Shown here: positions 27,752 to 36,562 of the stretch, piece after piece
Position numbering within the stretch: position 1 is the stretch's first letter
How the letters are laid out: each line of letters starts with the position of its first letter
Origin: Pelagibacterium luteolum
Lineage (GTDB): Bacteria; Pseudomonadota; Alphaproteobacteria; Rhizobiales; Devosiaceae
Direction of reading: 5' to 3'
Length of the DNA: 64,000 nucleotides
Assembly: GCF_900100665.1 (NCBI RefSeq)
Contig: NZ_FNCS01000006.1
Location: forward strand, 1 to 64,000
Notes under the pieces: generated by a model
Told to the model about the DNA's origin: nothing
Database searches by the model: none
What the model saw: the letters and a program-made list of their open reading frames with translations, nothing else
Program-made: the position numbers and the translations under genes

Positions 27752-28639
27752 ATGTTTCACCAAGCCACAGTCATTGCCAGTACGGCGATCACGCCGGGCA
27801 TGGTGCGGGTGGTGTTTAGCGGAGCCGGCCTTGCATCCTTCGTCACGACCGGTGTCCCCGACGAGTATCTGCGGCTGTTTTTCCCCAATCCGGAAACGGG
27901 ACGCTTGCACCTGCCTCACATCTCCGAGGATGGGCGCTGGAGCTATCCTGATGGACAGGACACGATTCGGTGTTCGACCTATACGGTGCGGCGGGCCTAT
28001 ACGGGCGCCGATGGATCGCCGTGTATCGATATCGACTTCGTCGTCCACAAGGGCGGCGTCGCCAGTGAATGGGCAATGTCCGCACAACCGGGTCAGGTCA
28101 TCACTATCAACAGGCCGCGCGGTCTCTATTCCCCACCGGCCGATGCCCAGTGGCAACTGCTTGTAGCCGATGCCACCGGGCTGCCTGCTCTATCACGCAT
28201 TCTGGACCAGACCCCTGCGCATATCCAATCCCGCGTGTTTGTCGAGGTCGCCGACGCTGAGCACGAGCAATTGCTGCCTCATCATTCCCTCTCGACGGTC
28301 ACGTGGCTGCGCGGGTGTGGCAATGGCGTTGCGGCCAGTCGGCTCGAGGAGGTCGTCCGCTCCGTGCCCCTGCCTGCGACGCCCGGCTATGTCTGGGTGG
28401 CAGGCGAGCAGAAGGTGGTGCGTGCCATCAGAAAGTTCGTGCGCAAGGACCTGGCGCTGCCCGCCGAGCGCTATGAGTTGGTCGGCTACTGGATTGCCAA
28501 TTCCGAAGAATGGGACGCCAAATGGGAGGCGCTCGATCCGGCGATCAAAGCCAGGATCGACGCAGCGTGGGATTCTGATCGCGACAAGGAAGATGTCATG
28601 GACGAATACAACGCCACGCTGGAAAAATTCGGCCTTTAG
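27752..28639 (+). CDS. Siderophore-interacting protein (SIP family, FAD-linked ferric-siderophore reductase)
   Basis: A roughly 295-residue cytoplasmic flavoprotein that releases iron from imported siderophores by reduction. The FAD-binding part holds VPDEYLRLFFPNPETG and the RCSTYTVRRAY motif (equivalent to R-x-Y-T-x-R), then DIDFVVHKGGVASEWAMSAQPGQ and INRPRGLY. The C-terminal SIP domain has LLVADATGLPALSRIL and WVAGEQKVVRAIRKFVRKDL, ending in the typical YW-x-x-x-x-x-EEW helix. An ATG at 27677 is in frame but lies inside a perfect palindrome, so the ATG at 27752 (or GTG at 27743) is more likely. Iron-responsive control is suggested by the palindrome. Confidence 0.85.
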   Translation: MFHQATVIASTAITPGMVRVVFSGAGLASFVTTGVPDEYLRLFFPNPETGRLHLPHISEDGRWSYPDGQDTIRCSTYTVRRAYTGADGSPCIDIDFVVHKGGVASEWAMSAQPGQVITINRPRGLYSPPADAQWQLLVADATGLPALSRILDQTPAHIQSRVFVEVADAEHEQLLPHHSLSTVTWLRGCGNGVAASRLEEVVRSVPLPATPGYVWVAGEQKVVRAIRKFVRKDLALPAERYELVGYWIANSEEWDAKWEALDPAIKARIDAAWDSDRDKEDVMDEYNATLEKFGL

Positions 28640-28789
28640 GCGTCCACACGAGACTCAAACCACCCCTTTCACTTTGCCGTCAACAGGCGTATATGTTGCG
28701 GCACAGTGCCGGGCCCCTCTGGCGCAGTGCTCTTGATCACTGCGTGATGTCGGAACTGTTCCATCTCTCTACATGGAAAAGGTCCGGCG
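28640..28789 (+). promoter_or_regulatory. Structured leader region before terC
   Basis: The 150 bases before terC contain two potential hairpins, one with the perfect pair CGCAGTG (28723-28729) and CACTGCG (28738-28744). Manganese riboswitches of the yybP-ykoY class often precede terC genes, but I do not see their conserved core here, so no riboswitch is called. Confidence 0.3.
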
Positions 28790-29824
28790 ATGGATTTCGC
28801 GTTTCTCTACACATCATTTCTCGACACGCCCGTGTGGTTCTGGCTCGCCTTTCTTGGCGTGGTCACGGCCGTTCTGGTTTTCGATCTCGGCTTCCTTCAC
28901 AAGGAGCAAAAGGAGATCAGTGCCAAGGAGAGCTTCGTTCTCTATGGCATGTACGTTCTTATCGCCTGTGCGTTCGGCGCCTGGGTTTGGTTCGTACGCG
29001 GCTCGCAAGCGGGTCTTGAGTTTTTCACCGGCTACATAATCGAACAGTCGCTGGCGATGGACAACATCTTCGTCATCGCCTCGATTTTTGCCTTCCTCGG
29101 CGTGCCGCGGCTCTACCAGTATCGCGTACTCTTCTGGGGCATCATCGGCGTTCTGGTCTTCCGCGCCATCCTGATCGGTGCCGGCGTGGCCCTTGTCCAT
29201 GCCTTCGAGCCCATCCTGTTTCTCTTCGGCGCGTTCCTCGTTTTCACTGGCATTCGTATGTTCAGCAAGATCGAGGAAGACGAGGACATCGAGAACAACA
29301 AGATCCTGAAATTCCTACGCAAGCGTTTCAGGATCACGCCGCAGTTCCACGGCAACAAGTTCCTCGTAGAGCAGCCCCACCCCAAGACCGGCAAGATGGT
29401 GCTGTGGCTCACGCCGCTTGCCGTCGCACTGATCATGGTCGAGATCGTGGACGTGATCTTTGCGGTGGACTCGGTTCCGGCGATCTTTGCGATCACCACC
29501 GATCCATTCATCGTCTATACGTCTAACGTCTTTGCGGTGCTCGGCTTGCGTGCGCTGTTCTTCGCCCTCTCTGCCGCAATGGCGCGTTTCCGCTATCTGC
29601 AGACGGCATTGGCGATCGTGCTGGTCTATGTTGGCGTCAAGGTCTTCATGGTCCCGCTTGGCATCCACATTCCGACGCTTCTTTCGCTGTTCATCACCAT
29701 CGGCACGCTAAGTGCAGGCATCGCTTACTCCCTGTGGCGGACACGAAACGATCCGCCGCTTGAACAGCAGATCGATCCTGTCAAACCCGAAGAACTCAAG
29801 AGCACGGATGCTCCGAATCCCTAA
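28790..29824 (+). CDS. TerC/Alx family integral membrane protein
   Basis: A 344-residue inner-membrane protein with about nine helices. The family signatures EQSLAMDNIFVIASIFAFLGVP (about 84-105) and EIVDVIFAVDSVPAIFAITTDPFIVYTSNVFAVLGLRALFF (about 215-255) both contain the paired acidic-Asp/Asn metal-site residues. Members are linked to manganese export (Alx, MeeF/MeeY) or tellurite resistance. A charged cytoplasmic loop rich in Glu lies in the middle. AAGG precedes the ATG. It appears to be a single-gene unit. Confidence 0.9.
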   Translation: MDFAFLYTSFLDTPVWFWLAFLGVVTAVLVFDLGFLHKEQKEISAKESFVLYGMYVLIACAFGAWVWFVRGSQAGLEFFTGYIIEQSLAMDNIFVIASIFAFLGVPRLYQYRVLFWGIIGVLVFRAILIGAGVALVHAFEPILFLFGAFLVFTGIRMFSKIEEDEDIENNKILKFLRKRFRITPQFHGNKFLVEQPHPKTGKMVLWLTPLAVALIMVEIVDVIFAVDSVPAIFAITTDPFIVYTSNVFAVLGLRALFFALSAAMARFRYLQTALAIVLVYVGVKVFMVPLGIHIPTLLSLFITIGTLSAGIAYSLWRTRNDPPLEQQIDPVKPEELKSTDAPNP

Positions 29825-29930
29825 GTTCGCTCACTCGCCCCGCGCTTGACGCCGGGCCGGGCTGGACGTAACGCTTTCAAGCCTATGCGGCGCGGTCCAT
29901 TCCGCGCCGCCATTGTTTTCGGACCTCCAG

Positions 29931-31127
29931 ATGACCACCACAGCCACTGCTGCCCCAGCTCCGGCCAAGCCGGCGACGTCCTTCTGGGTGCTGTTCGCCA
30001 TCAGCTTCTCGCACCTGCTCAACGATCTGATGCAGTCGCTGCTGCCCGCTGTTTACCCGCTGCTACGCGATCTTTATGCACTGGACTTCACCCAGATCGG
30101 GCTCATCACCCTAGTCAACCAGATGACGGCATCGCTGCTCCAGCCGGTGGTCGGCCTTTATACCGACAAGTACCCAAAGCCCTATTCTCTCCCCATCGCC
30201 ATGTGTTCGACGCTTGCTGGCCTCATGGTCCTGTCGTCGGCCTCGAGCTTTCCAATGCTGCTGCTGGCCGCGGCGCTGATCGGCGTTGGCTCGTCGATTT
30301 TCCATCCCGAGTCTTCGCGTGTGGCGCGCATGGCATCGGGCGGTCGGTTGGGGTTTGCCCAATCGCTGTTTCAGGTCGGCGGCAATATCGGCACAGCGTT
30401 CGGCCCCCTGCTCGCAGCCTTCATTATCATCCCGCGCGGACAGGGCTCGGTGGCGTGGTTTGCCTTGGTGGCCATCACGGCGATCCTCGTTCTGTCGGCG
30501 GTGAGCACCTGGTATGCCGGACAGAACCGCATGGCGCGGCCACAACCGGTCCAACGCCGCAACCCGGCGATCACCCGCAACCGATTGATCGGCGCTTTTG
30601 CGGTCATTGCGGTCCTTGTCATGAGCAAGAACGTCTACATGGCGTCGATGACCAGCTTCTACGCCTTCTTCCTCATTGAAAATTTCGGCCTCGATGCCTC
30701 CACGGCGCAGCTCTACCTCTTCGTCTTTTTGGGTGCCGCTGCTGCCGGCACGTTCATCGGTGGCCCCGTGGGCGACAAGGTCGGCCGGAAAGTGGTTATC
30801 TGGGTGTCTATCCTTGGCCCACTGCCCTTCACACTCGCCTTGCCCTATGTCGGTCTCGAAGCGTCGATTGTCCTTACCGCTTTGATCGGCTTCATTCTCG
30901 CATCGGCGTTCTCGGCGATTCTGGTCTATGCTCAGGAATTGCTGCCGGGTCGTGTCGGCATGATCGCCGGCCTCATGTTCGGCTTCGCCTTTGGCATGGG
31001 TGCGCTCGGCGCAGCGGTGCTCGGGATTGTAGCCGACCTGACCAGCATTATTTTCGTATTTCAGCTGTGCTCGTTCCTGCCCCTGGCGGGACTGCTCACC
31101 GCACTATTGCCCAACACGGGAGACTGA
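29931..31127 (+). CDS. MFS transporter, fosmidomycin-resistance (Fsr) type
   Basis: A 398-residue, 12-helix major-facilitator exporter. The N-terminal helix contains SFWVLFAISFSHLLNDLMQSLLPAVYPLL and the following QIGLITLVNQMTASLLQPVVGLYTDKYPKPYSLP, a pattern typical of the Fsr branch; SSIFHPESSRVARMASGGRLG is the family-specific segment after helix 4. The natural substrate is unknown. ATG at 29931 is preferred over ATG at 29913. It ends three bases before the AHSA1 gene, so they are probably co-transcribed. Confidence 0.87.
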   Translation: MTTTATAAPAPAKPATSFWVLFAISFSHLLNDLMQSLLPAVYPLLRDLYALDFTQIGLITLVNQMTASLLQPVVGLYTDKYPKPYSLPIAMCSTLAGLMVLSSASSFPMLLLAAALIGVGSSIFHPESSRVARMASGGRLGFAQSLFQVGGNIGTAFGPLLAAFIIIPRGQGSVAWFALVAITAILVLSAVSTWYAGQNRMARPQPVQRRNPAITRNRLIGAFAVIAVLVMSKNVYMASMTSFYAFFLIENFGLDASTAQLYLFVFLGAAAAGTFIGGPVGDKVGRKVVIWVSILGPLPFTLALPYVGLEASIVLTALIGFILASAFSAILVYAQELLPGRVGMIAGLMFGFAFGMGALGAAVLGIVADLTSIIFVFQLCSFLPLAGLLTALLPNTGD

Positions 31128-31130
31128 CCC

Positions 31131-31565
31131 ATGGCCGATGCACAGGAAACCTCGATTACGCTCTCACGAGTGATCCACGCGCCTGCGGACGAATTGTTCG
31201 CCGCATGGACCGATCCCGCCCTTCTCGAACAATGGCAGGCCGAGCAGGTCGATTTCGAAGCCTTTGAAGGCGGGAAGTTTCGCTTCGAGACCGCCGATCT
31301 CGATGATCCCTCGGTGGCTCACGTGATCACCGGAACGGTGGCCGGATTCGAGCAGGACAAAAAACTCATCGAGCTCTGGCACTATGAGGGCGATGATCCT
31401 GCCGACGACAGCACCCTGATCGTGACCTTCGCGGCTCTCGATGATGATCGGACCGAAATCACCATCGTCGAAATCACCCAGGCACATTCCGACCCGGAAT
31501 CGCGGATATTTTCCATGGAAGCCTGGCACGAGGCTTTGGGCGAATTGGCGGAACTTCTGGAATAG
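31131..31565 (+). CDS. SRPBCC / AHSA1-like protein
   Basis: A 144-residue START-like helix-grip protein of the activator of Hsp90 ATPase homologue-1 group. It has the usual opening TLSRVIHAPADELFAAWTDPALLEQW and ends with an amphipathic helix, FSMEAWHEALGELAELL. Such genes often sit directly beside an ArsR regulator, as here. The ligand is unknown. It follows the MFS exporter by three bases. Confidence 0.88.
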   Translation: MADAQETSITLSRVIHAPADELFAAWTDPALLEQWQAEQVDFEAFEGGKFRFETADLDDPSVAHVITGTVAGFEQDKKLIELWHYEGDDPADDSTLIVTFAALDDDRTEITIVEITQAHSDPESRIFSMEAWHEALGELAELLE

Positions 31566-31640
31566 CGATTTCCACACGAATGTCGCTCTATCCGCATGGT
31601 TGGGCTTGCAGCAGCAGCGCGCCGATATAAACCAGCGCTT

Positions 31641-31997
31641 ATGGACCTCTTTGCGGTAATCGCCGATCCGACCCGGCGCATAATGATCGAGATGATGCGG
31701 AACGACGAGTTGCCTGCGGGCAGTTTCGTTGCCGCTTTTCCAGGCGTCACGCAACCCGCCATTTCCCAGCATCTCAAGGTGTTGCGGGATGCCGGGATCG
31801 CCACCGTGCGCAGCGACAGGCAGCGGCGCCTATATAGCCTGAAGCCAAACGCTCTCGGTCCGCTCCATGAATGGCTGGGCGCTGCCGAACAGAAACGGGA
31901 GGCAGAGCCCGATCCCGCCCCCGTTGTGCCAAAACCCCAGCGCGCCAAACCAAAGCCGGCGCCAGAACCTGCGCCGATGCTCGATCTTTTCGGCTAA
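31641..31997 (+). CDS. ArsR-family winged-helix regulator
   Basis: A 118-residue repressor-type protein. The winged helix is clear: DLFAVIADPTRRIMIEMM, the recognition helix TQPAISQHLKVLRDAGI, and the wing VRSDRQRRLYSL. No metal-binding ELCVC motif is present, so it is probably not a classic metal sensor. The tail after about residue 85 is Pro/Lys-rich and low complexity. The partner AHSA1 gene is immediately upstream; the MFS-AHSA1-ArsR order suggests autoregulation of this small operon. ATG at 31641 begins the conserved domain. It overlaps the end of cysNC by four bases (convergent). Confidence 0.88.
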   Translation: MDLFAVIADPTRRIMIEMMRNDELPAGSFVAAFPGVTQPAISQHLKVLRDAGIATVRSDRQRRLYSLKPNALGPLHEWLGAAEQKREAEPDPAPVVPKPQRAKPKPAPEPAPMLDLFG

Positions 31998-33892
31998 AGC
32001 CCCAACCGGCGATAGAGCTCTTCGGCCATATCCTCAGGCGTTGCCGTCGCCCCGTGCAGCACGAGATCGGCGCGCTCCGGCGCTTCGAATGGGCTGTCGA
32101 TACCGGTGAAGTTGGTGATCTCGCCCCTTCGCGCCTTGGCATAGAGGCCCTTGGGATCGCGTGCTTCGCACACTTCGATAGGCGTATCGACATAGGCCTC
32201 GAGGAATTTGATATCGCCGGCAATCTCGCGCGCCAGACGCCGCTCGTTTCGGAACGGTGAAATGAACGACACGAGCACGATGAGCCCCGCATCGGCCATC
32301 AGCCGTGCGACTTCTGCGACGCGGCGGATATTTTCGACGCGGGCGGCTTCGGTAAAGCCAAGATCCTTGTTCAGCCCGTGGCGCACATTGTCACCATCGA
32401 GAATATAGGCGTGCTTGCCCTCGGCCACGAGCCGCTTTTCGATGAGATTGGCCACCGTCGACTTGCCCGATCCGGAGAGGCCGGTGAACCAGATGATCTG
32501 CGCCTCATGCCCATTCAGGCGCGAGCGCGCTTCACGGTTCACGTCGAACGACTGGTATGAGAGGTTCTTGGCGCGTTGGAGCCCATAGGTGACCGTGCCC
32601 GCTCCCAGCGTCAGGTTATGGATACGGTCGATCAGGATGAACCCACCGGTCGTGCCATTGTCCTTGTAAGGATCGAAGGCGATCGGTTTGTCCGTCGCGA
32701 TGGTGATCGTTCCGACCTCGTTGAGATCGAGCCGCTTGGCCGCCGATTTCTCGAGCGTGTTGACGTTGGTCTTGTGCTTCAGATCGGTGATCGTGGCCGG
32801 CACCATTTGCGTGCCCAACTTGAGCAGATATGAGCGCCCCGGATAGGCTGGCTCATCAGCCATCCACACGATCTCTGCCTGGAACTGATTGGAAAAGTCC
32901 GGCGTCTGGCCTGAATGGGTCAGCACGTCACCACGAGAAACGTCGATCTCACGGTCGAGTACCAGCGTCACTGCCTGCCCGGCCACAGCTTGTTCCAGAT
33001 CGCCATCCATCGTCACGATGCTCGCGATCTTCGCGGGCTTTTTGGATGCGGCGACGAGGATTTCGTCCCCAACCCGCGCTACGCCCGATGCGACGGTGCC
33101 GGAAAAACCCCGGAAGTCGAGATTGGGTCTGTTGACCCACTGCACCGGAAAGCGGAACAGCGCCTGGCTCTTATCCTCGTCGACAATGATATTTTCCAGA
33201 TAAGGCAGCAGCGGCTGGCCCTTGAACCAGGGCGTCCGCGTGCTCGGTTCGACGATATTGTCGCCGCGCAGCGCCGAGACCGGCACGGCGGCGAAGCTCT
33301 TGAAACCGAGATCCTTGGCAAACTCCAGATAATCGGCCTCGATCTGCGCAAACACCTCTTCGCTATAATCGACAAGGTCGATCTTGTTGATCACCAGCAC
33401 GACGTGCTTCACCCCGATCAGCGACAGGATAAAGCTGTGCCGCCGCGTCTGCGTCAAAAGCCCTTTACGCGCATCGACGAGCAACAGTGCCAGATCGGCG
33501 TTGGATGCGCCGGTGGCCATATTGCGCGTGTACTGTTCATGCCCTGGCGTATCAGCGACGATGAATTTGCGCTTGTCGGTCGAAAAGAAACGATAGGCGA
33601 CGTCGATCGTGATCCCCTGCTCGCGCTCGGCAACGAGGCCGTCCACGAGCAGCGAGAAGTCGATGCCCTCATCGCCAACGTGGCGATTGCGGCTGTCGTT
33701 TTTTAGCGACGCGAGCTGATCGTCGAGAATGAGCTGGCTGTCATAGAGCAGCCGCCCGATCAGCGTCGATTTTCCATCATCAACCGACCCGCAGGTCAAA
33801 AACCGCAGCAGCGACTTGTCGGTCTGCTGGCTCAGCCACACGTCGATATCGGTGTCGGGGCTCGGGATGGAAGCAGTGGAGAGCGTGGACAT
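31994..33892 (-). CDS. cysNC: Bifunctional sulfate adenylyltransferase subunit 1 / adenylylsulfate kinase (CysN-CysC fusion)
   Basis: A 632-residue fusion. The N-terminal GTPase (CysN) has GSVDDGKSTLIGRLLYDS (P-loop), DTPGHEQYTRNM and NKIDLVDY. After a beta-barrel domain, a second P-loop, FTGLSGSGKSTVANLIE (about 462-478), starts the APS kinase (CysC), with ILDGDNVRHGLNKDLGF. With CysD it makes APS from sulfate and ATP, then PAPS. The NodQ-type fusion is common in rhizobial relatives. Its ATG shares one base with the cysD stop (TGATG). Confidence 0.96.
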   Translation of the reverse strand: MSTLSTASIPSPDTDIDVWLSQQTDKSLLRFLTCGSVDDGKSTLIGRLLYDSQLILDDQLASLKNDSRNRHVGDEGIDFSLLVDGLVAEREQGITIDVAYRFFSTDKRKFIVADTPGHEQYTRNMATGASNADLALLLVDARKGLLTQTRRHSFILSLIGVKHVVLVINKIDLVDYSEEVFAQIEADYLEFAKDLGFKSFAAVPVSALRGDNIVEPSTRTPWFKGQPLLPYLENIIVDEDKSQALFRFPVQWVNRPNLDFRGFSGTVASGVARVGDEILVAASKKPAKIASIVTMDGDLEQAVAGQAVTLVLDREIDVSRGDVLTHSGQTPDFSNQFQAEIVWMADEPAYPGRSYLLKLGTQMVPATITDLKHKTNVNTLEKSAAKRLDLNEVGTITIATDKPIAFDPYKDNGTTGGFILIDRIHNLTLGAGTVTYGLQRAKNLSYQSFDVNREARSRLNGHEAQIIWFTGLSGSGKSTVANLIEKRLVAEGKHAYILDGDNVRHGLNKDLGFTEAARVENIRRVAEVARLMADAGLIVLVSFISPFRNERRLAREIAGDIKFLEAYVDTPIEVCEARDPKGLYAKARRGEITNFTGIDSPFEAPERADLVLHGATATPEDMAEELYRRLGL

Positions 33893-34806
33893 CAGAAATA
33901 CCCTTCCTGCTTCTTTTTTTCCATCGAGCCGGCCTGGTCGCTGTCGATCAGCCGTCCCTCGCGCTCGGAGGTGCGCGAGGCCTGCATTTCCATGATGATC
34001 TCAGGCAGTGTCGCGGCGTTCGACGGGATCGCGCCCGTCAGCGGATAGCAACCCAGCGTCCTGAAGCGCACGATCTCTTCGCGCGGGGTTTCGCCGTCTT
34101 CGAGCCTGAACCGCTCGTCATCCACCATGATCATAGTGCCCGATCGCTCTACAACCGGTCGCGGCTTGGCGAAGTACAGCGGCACGATGGGAATTTGCTC
34201 GGAATAGATATAGGTCCAGATATCGAGCTCGGTCCAGTTGGAGAGTGGGAAGACGCGCATGGATTCGCCCGGAGCCAGTCGCGTGTTATAAACGCGCCAG
34301 AGCTCGGGCCGCTGGTTCTTGGGGTCCCAGGCGTGGTTGGCGTTGCGATGGGAAAAAATCCGCTCCTTGGCGCGGCTCTTTTCCTCGTCGCGCCGCGCGC
34401 CGCCGATGGCGGCATCGTATTTTCCGGCGCCCAGAGCCTGCCGCAGCGCTTGCGTTTTCATGATGTCGGTATAGCGCGATGATCCATGGTCGAACGGATT
34501 GACGTTATTGGCCACGCCGTCGGGATTTGTGTGCACGCGTAGCTCGAAGCCGAAATCCTCGGCCATCTTGTCGCGAAACGCGATCATTTCCCCAAATTTC
34601 CAGGTCGTATCGATATGGAGCAACGGAAACGGAATGCGGCTTGGATAAAACGCCTTGCGAGCCAAGTGCAGAAGCACCGACGAGTCCTTGCCGATCGAAT
34701 ACATCATCACCGGCCGCTCGAAACTCGCCGCGACCTCGCGGAAAATCTCGATGCTCTCGGCTTCCAGACGCGCGAGATGGGTGAGTGACGCAGATGATGG
34801 GCTCAT
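33892..34806 (-). CDS. cysD: Sulfate adenylyltransferase subunit 2
   Basis: A 304-residue ATP-pyrophosphatase-fold subunit that adenylates sulfate, the first step of assimilation. The PP-loop [19 protein letters not shown] (about 37-55) and later [21 protein letters not shown] and GCYPLTGAI are conserved. It is the first gene of the cysD-cysNC operon and is transcribed divergently from the photolyase across about 200 bases. Confidence 0.96.
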   Translation of the reverse strand: MSPSSASLTHLARLEAESIEIFREVAASFERPVMMYSIGKDSSVLLHLARKAFYPSRIPFPLLHIDTTWKFGEMIAFRDKMAEDFGFELRVHTNPDGVANNVNPFDHGSSRYTDIMKTQALRQALGAGKYDAAIGGARRDEEKSRAKERIFSHRNANHAWDPKNQRPELWRVYNTRLAPGESMRVFPLSNWTELDIWTYIYSEQIPIVPLYFAKPRPVVERSGTMIMVDDERFRLEDGETPREEIVRFRTLGCYPLTGAIPSNAATLPEIIMEMQASRTSEREGRLIDSDQAGSMEKKKQEGYF

Positions 34807-35006
34807 GGATTTGATCCGGCGATCCTAGGGTTTCGGCTGTGTGGATATGCCGGAATGGCAGGCGAAACAACCGGAAGCCGAGGGGATTGCGGCGATCCGA
34901 GTGCGCAAATTCTGCGTAATGGCCCATGCAACCCAGACCGTTCCGCGATCATTGGCCATCGCGCGACGCCATACGTGTGAAACCACTAGCAAGAGAAAAC
35001 TTTTTC
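34807..35006. promoter_or_regulatory. Divergent promoter region, cysD / photolyase
   Basis: Two hundred bases separate the divergent genes. No gene is supported; both promoters should be here. No operator is obvious. Confidence 0.4.
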
Positions 35007-36407
35007 ATGCCCGAAACCACGCTCGTCTGGCTCCGCAACGACCTGCGCATCTCAGATAACCCTGCGCTCGCCGACGCGCTCAAGCATGATCGACCGGTTC
35101 ACGCCCTCTACGTCCTCGAAAACGACCGTGGACTGCGCCCGATGGGCGCTGCGGCCAAGGCTTGGCTGCACCAAAGTCTAAACGTCCTTTCGCATGCATT
35201 GGCCGAGCGCGGCGTGCGGCTGCATTATCAGGAGGGCGAGAGCGGATCGCTTCTCCCCCGCTTTGCAAAAGAGATCAACGCCAGCGCCATCTACTGGAAC
35301 CGCCGCTACGATCCCGCCGGCCGCACACACGACAAGACCCTCAAGGCAAGCCTTCGCGAGAACGGCCACGTGGTCGAAAGTTTCAATGCCTCGCTACTGG
35401 TCGAACCCTGGGACATTGCCACGCAGTCGGGGACACCCTATGGCGTATTCACCCCCTTCTGGAAAACGCTCCGCGACAAAGCCATACCCGATCCGATCGG
35501 CCGTATCGAAAAGCACGAGAAAATAACCTCGCCTAAGCTCGATATGCCCAAAGCGCCGTTCTGGTCCGATGGCATATTCGACGCATGGACGCCGGGAGAG
35601 GACAGCGCCAAATCGGCGCTCGCCGCATTTCTCGAGGACGCTCTTTCTGACTATCCCCAGGGCCGCGACGTACCCTCACGCGACGTTACCTCGCGCCTGT
35701 CTCCTTATCTCCGCCACGGCGAGATCGGACCGCGCCAGGTCTGGTTCGCCACTCGCCACCTGATCGACGCCAATCCGTCGCGGACCTCGGCGGGCGAAAA
35801 ATTTCTCTCCGAACTCGCCTGGCGCGAATTTTCTTATCACTTGCTGTTTCACCGCCCCGATATCTCCCAGCACCCGATGCAGGAACGCTTTGCGGACATC
35901 GACTGGCGTACCGATACAAAAGCCCTGCACGCGTGGCAAAAGGGCCAGACCGGCATTCCCATCGTCGACGCCGGCATGCGCCAACTCTGGACCACCGGCT
36001 GGATGCACAATCGCGTCCGTATGCTCACAGCGTCCCTGATATCGAAAAACCTGCTGCTGGACTGGCGAAAGGGAGAGCAATGGTTCTGGGACACCCTTGT
36101 CGATGCCGATCCAGCGAACAACCCGGCCTCATGGCAGTGGGTGGCCGGGTGCGGCGCGGACGCGGCGCCTTATTTCCGGATATTCAATCCCGTCACCCAG
36201 GGCGAAAAGTTCGATCCGAACGGCGATTACGTGCGCCAATGGGTACCGGAGCTGTCCGATCTGCCCGACAAATGGGTGCACAAGCCCGCCGATGCCCCAG
36301 GCAGTGTGCTTGCGCAGAGCGGGGTCGAACTGGGCAAGACATATCCCAAACCCATCGTCGATCTTAAGACAAGTCGCACGCGGGCGCTTGAGGCATTAGC
36401 GCGATAA
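35007..36407 (+). CDS. phrB: Deoxyribodipyrimidine photolyase (cryptochrome/photolyase family)
   Basis: A 466-residue light-driven DNA repair flavoprotein that splits cyclobutane pyrimidine dimers. The antenna domain opens LVWLRNDLRISDNPAL. The FAD domain includes TSAGEKFLSELAWREFSYHLLFHRP, GIPIVDAGMRQLWTTGWMHNRVRMLTASLISKNLLLDWRKGEQWF and DADPANNPASWQWVAGCGADAAPYFRIFNP, all class I CPD photolyase hallmarks including the Trp-rich electron path. The ATG at 35007 gives the conserved N-terminus; an earlier in-frame start at 34926 is unlikely. Confidence 0.95.
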   Translation: MPETTLVWLRNDLRISDNPALADALKHDRPVHALYVLENDRGLRPMGAAAKAWLHQSLNVLSHALAERGVRLHYQEGESGSLLPRFAKEINASAIYWNRRYDPAGRTHDKTLKASLRENGHVVESFNASLLVEPWDIATQSGTPYGVFTPFWKTLRDKAIPDPIGRIEKHEKITSPKLDMPKAPFWSDGIFDAWTPGEDSAKSALAAFLEDALSDYPQGRDVPSRDVTSRLSPYLRHGEIGPRQVWFATRHLIDANPSRTSAGEKFLSELAWREFSYHLLFHRPDISQHPMQERFADIDWRTDTKALHAWQKGQTGIPIVDAGMRQLWTTGWMHNRVRMLTASLISKNLLLDWRKGEQWFWDTLVDADPANNPASWQWVAGCGADAAPYFRIFNPVTQGEKFDPNGDYVRQWVPELSDLPDKWVHKPADAPGSVLAQSGVELGKTYPKPIVDLKTSRTRALEALAR

Positions 36408-36562
36408 AGGCACGTCGTTCCCGTCTCCCACCGAGGAGGGGCAGCGCTTTGCGCAATCGGCGCGTGAAGTGAAAAACCCTCGCGATGCAATGCCTTGGCC
36501 CTTGTCCCTTTTCGTCATGCTCTCTACGTTCGGGTCCACTCACCATCAGCTCATCAGGCATC

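Noticed and set aside
28640-28790. yybP-ykoY manganese riboswitch
   Set aside because: Position is suggestive but the conserved core is not visible by eye; a covariance search would be needed.
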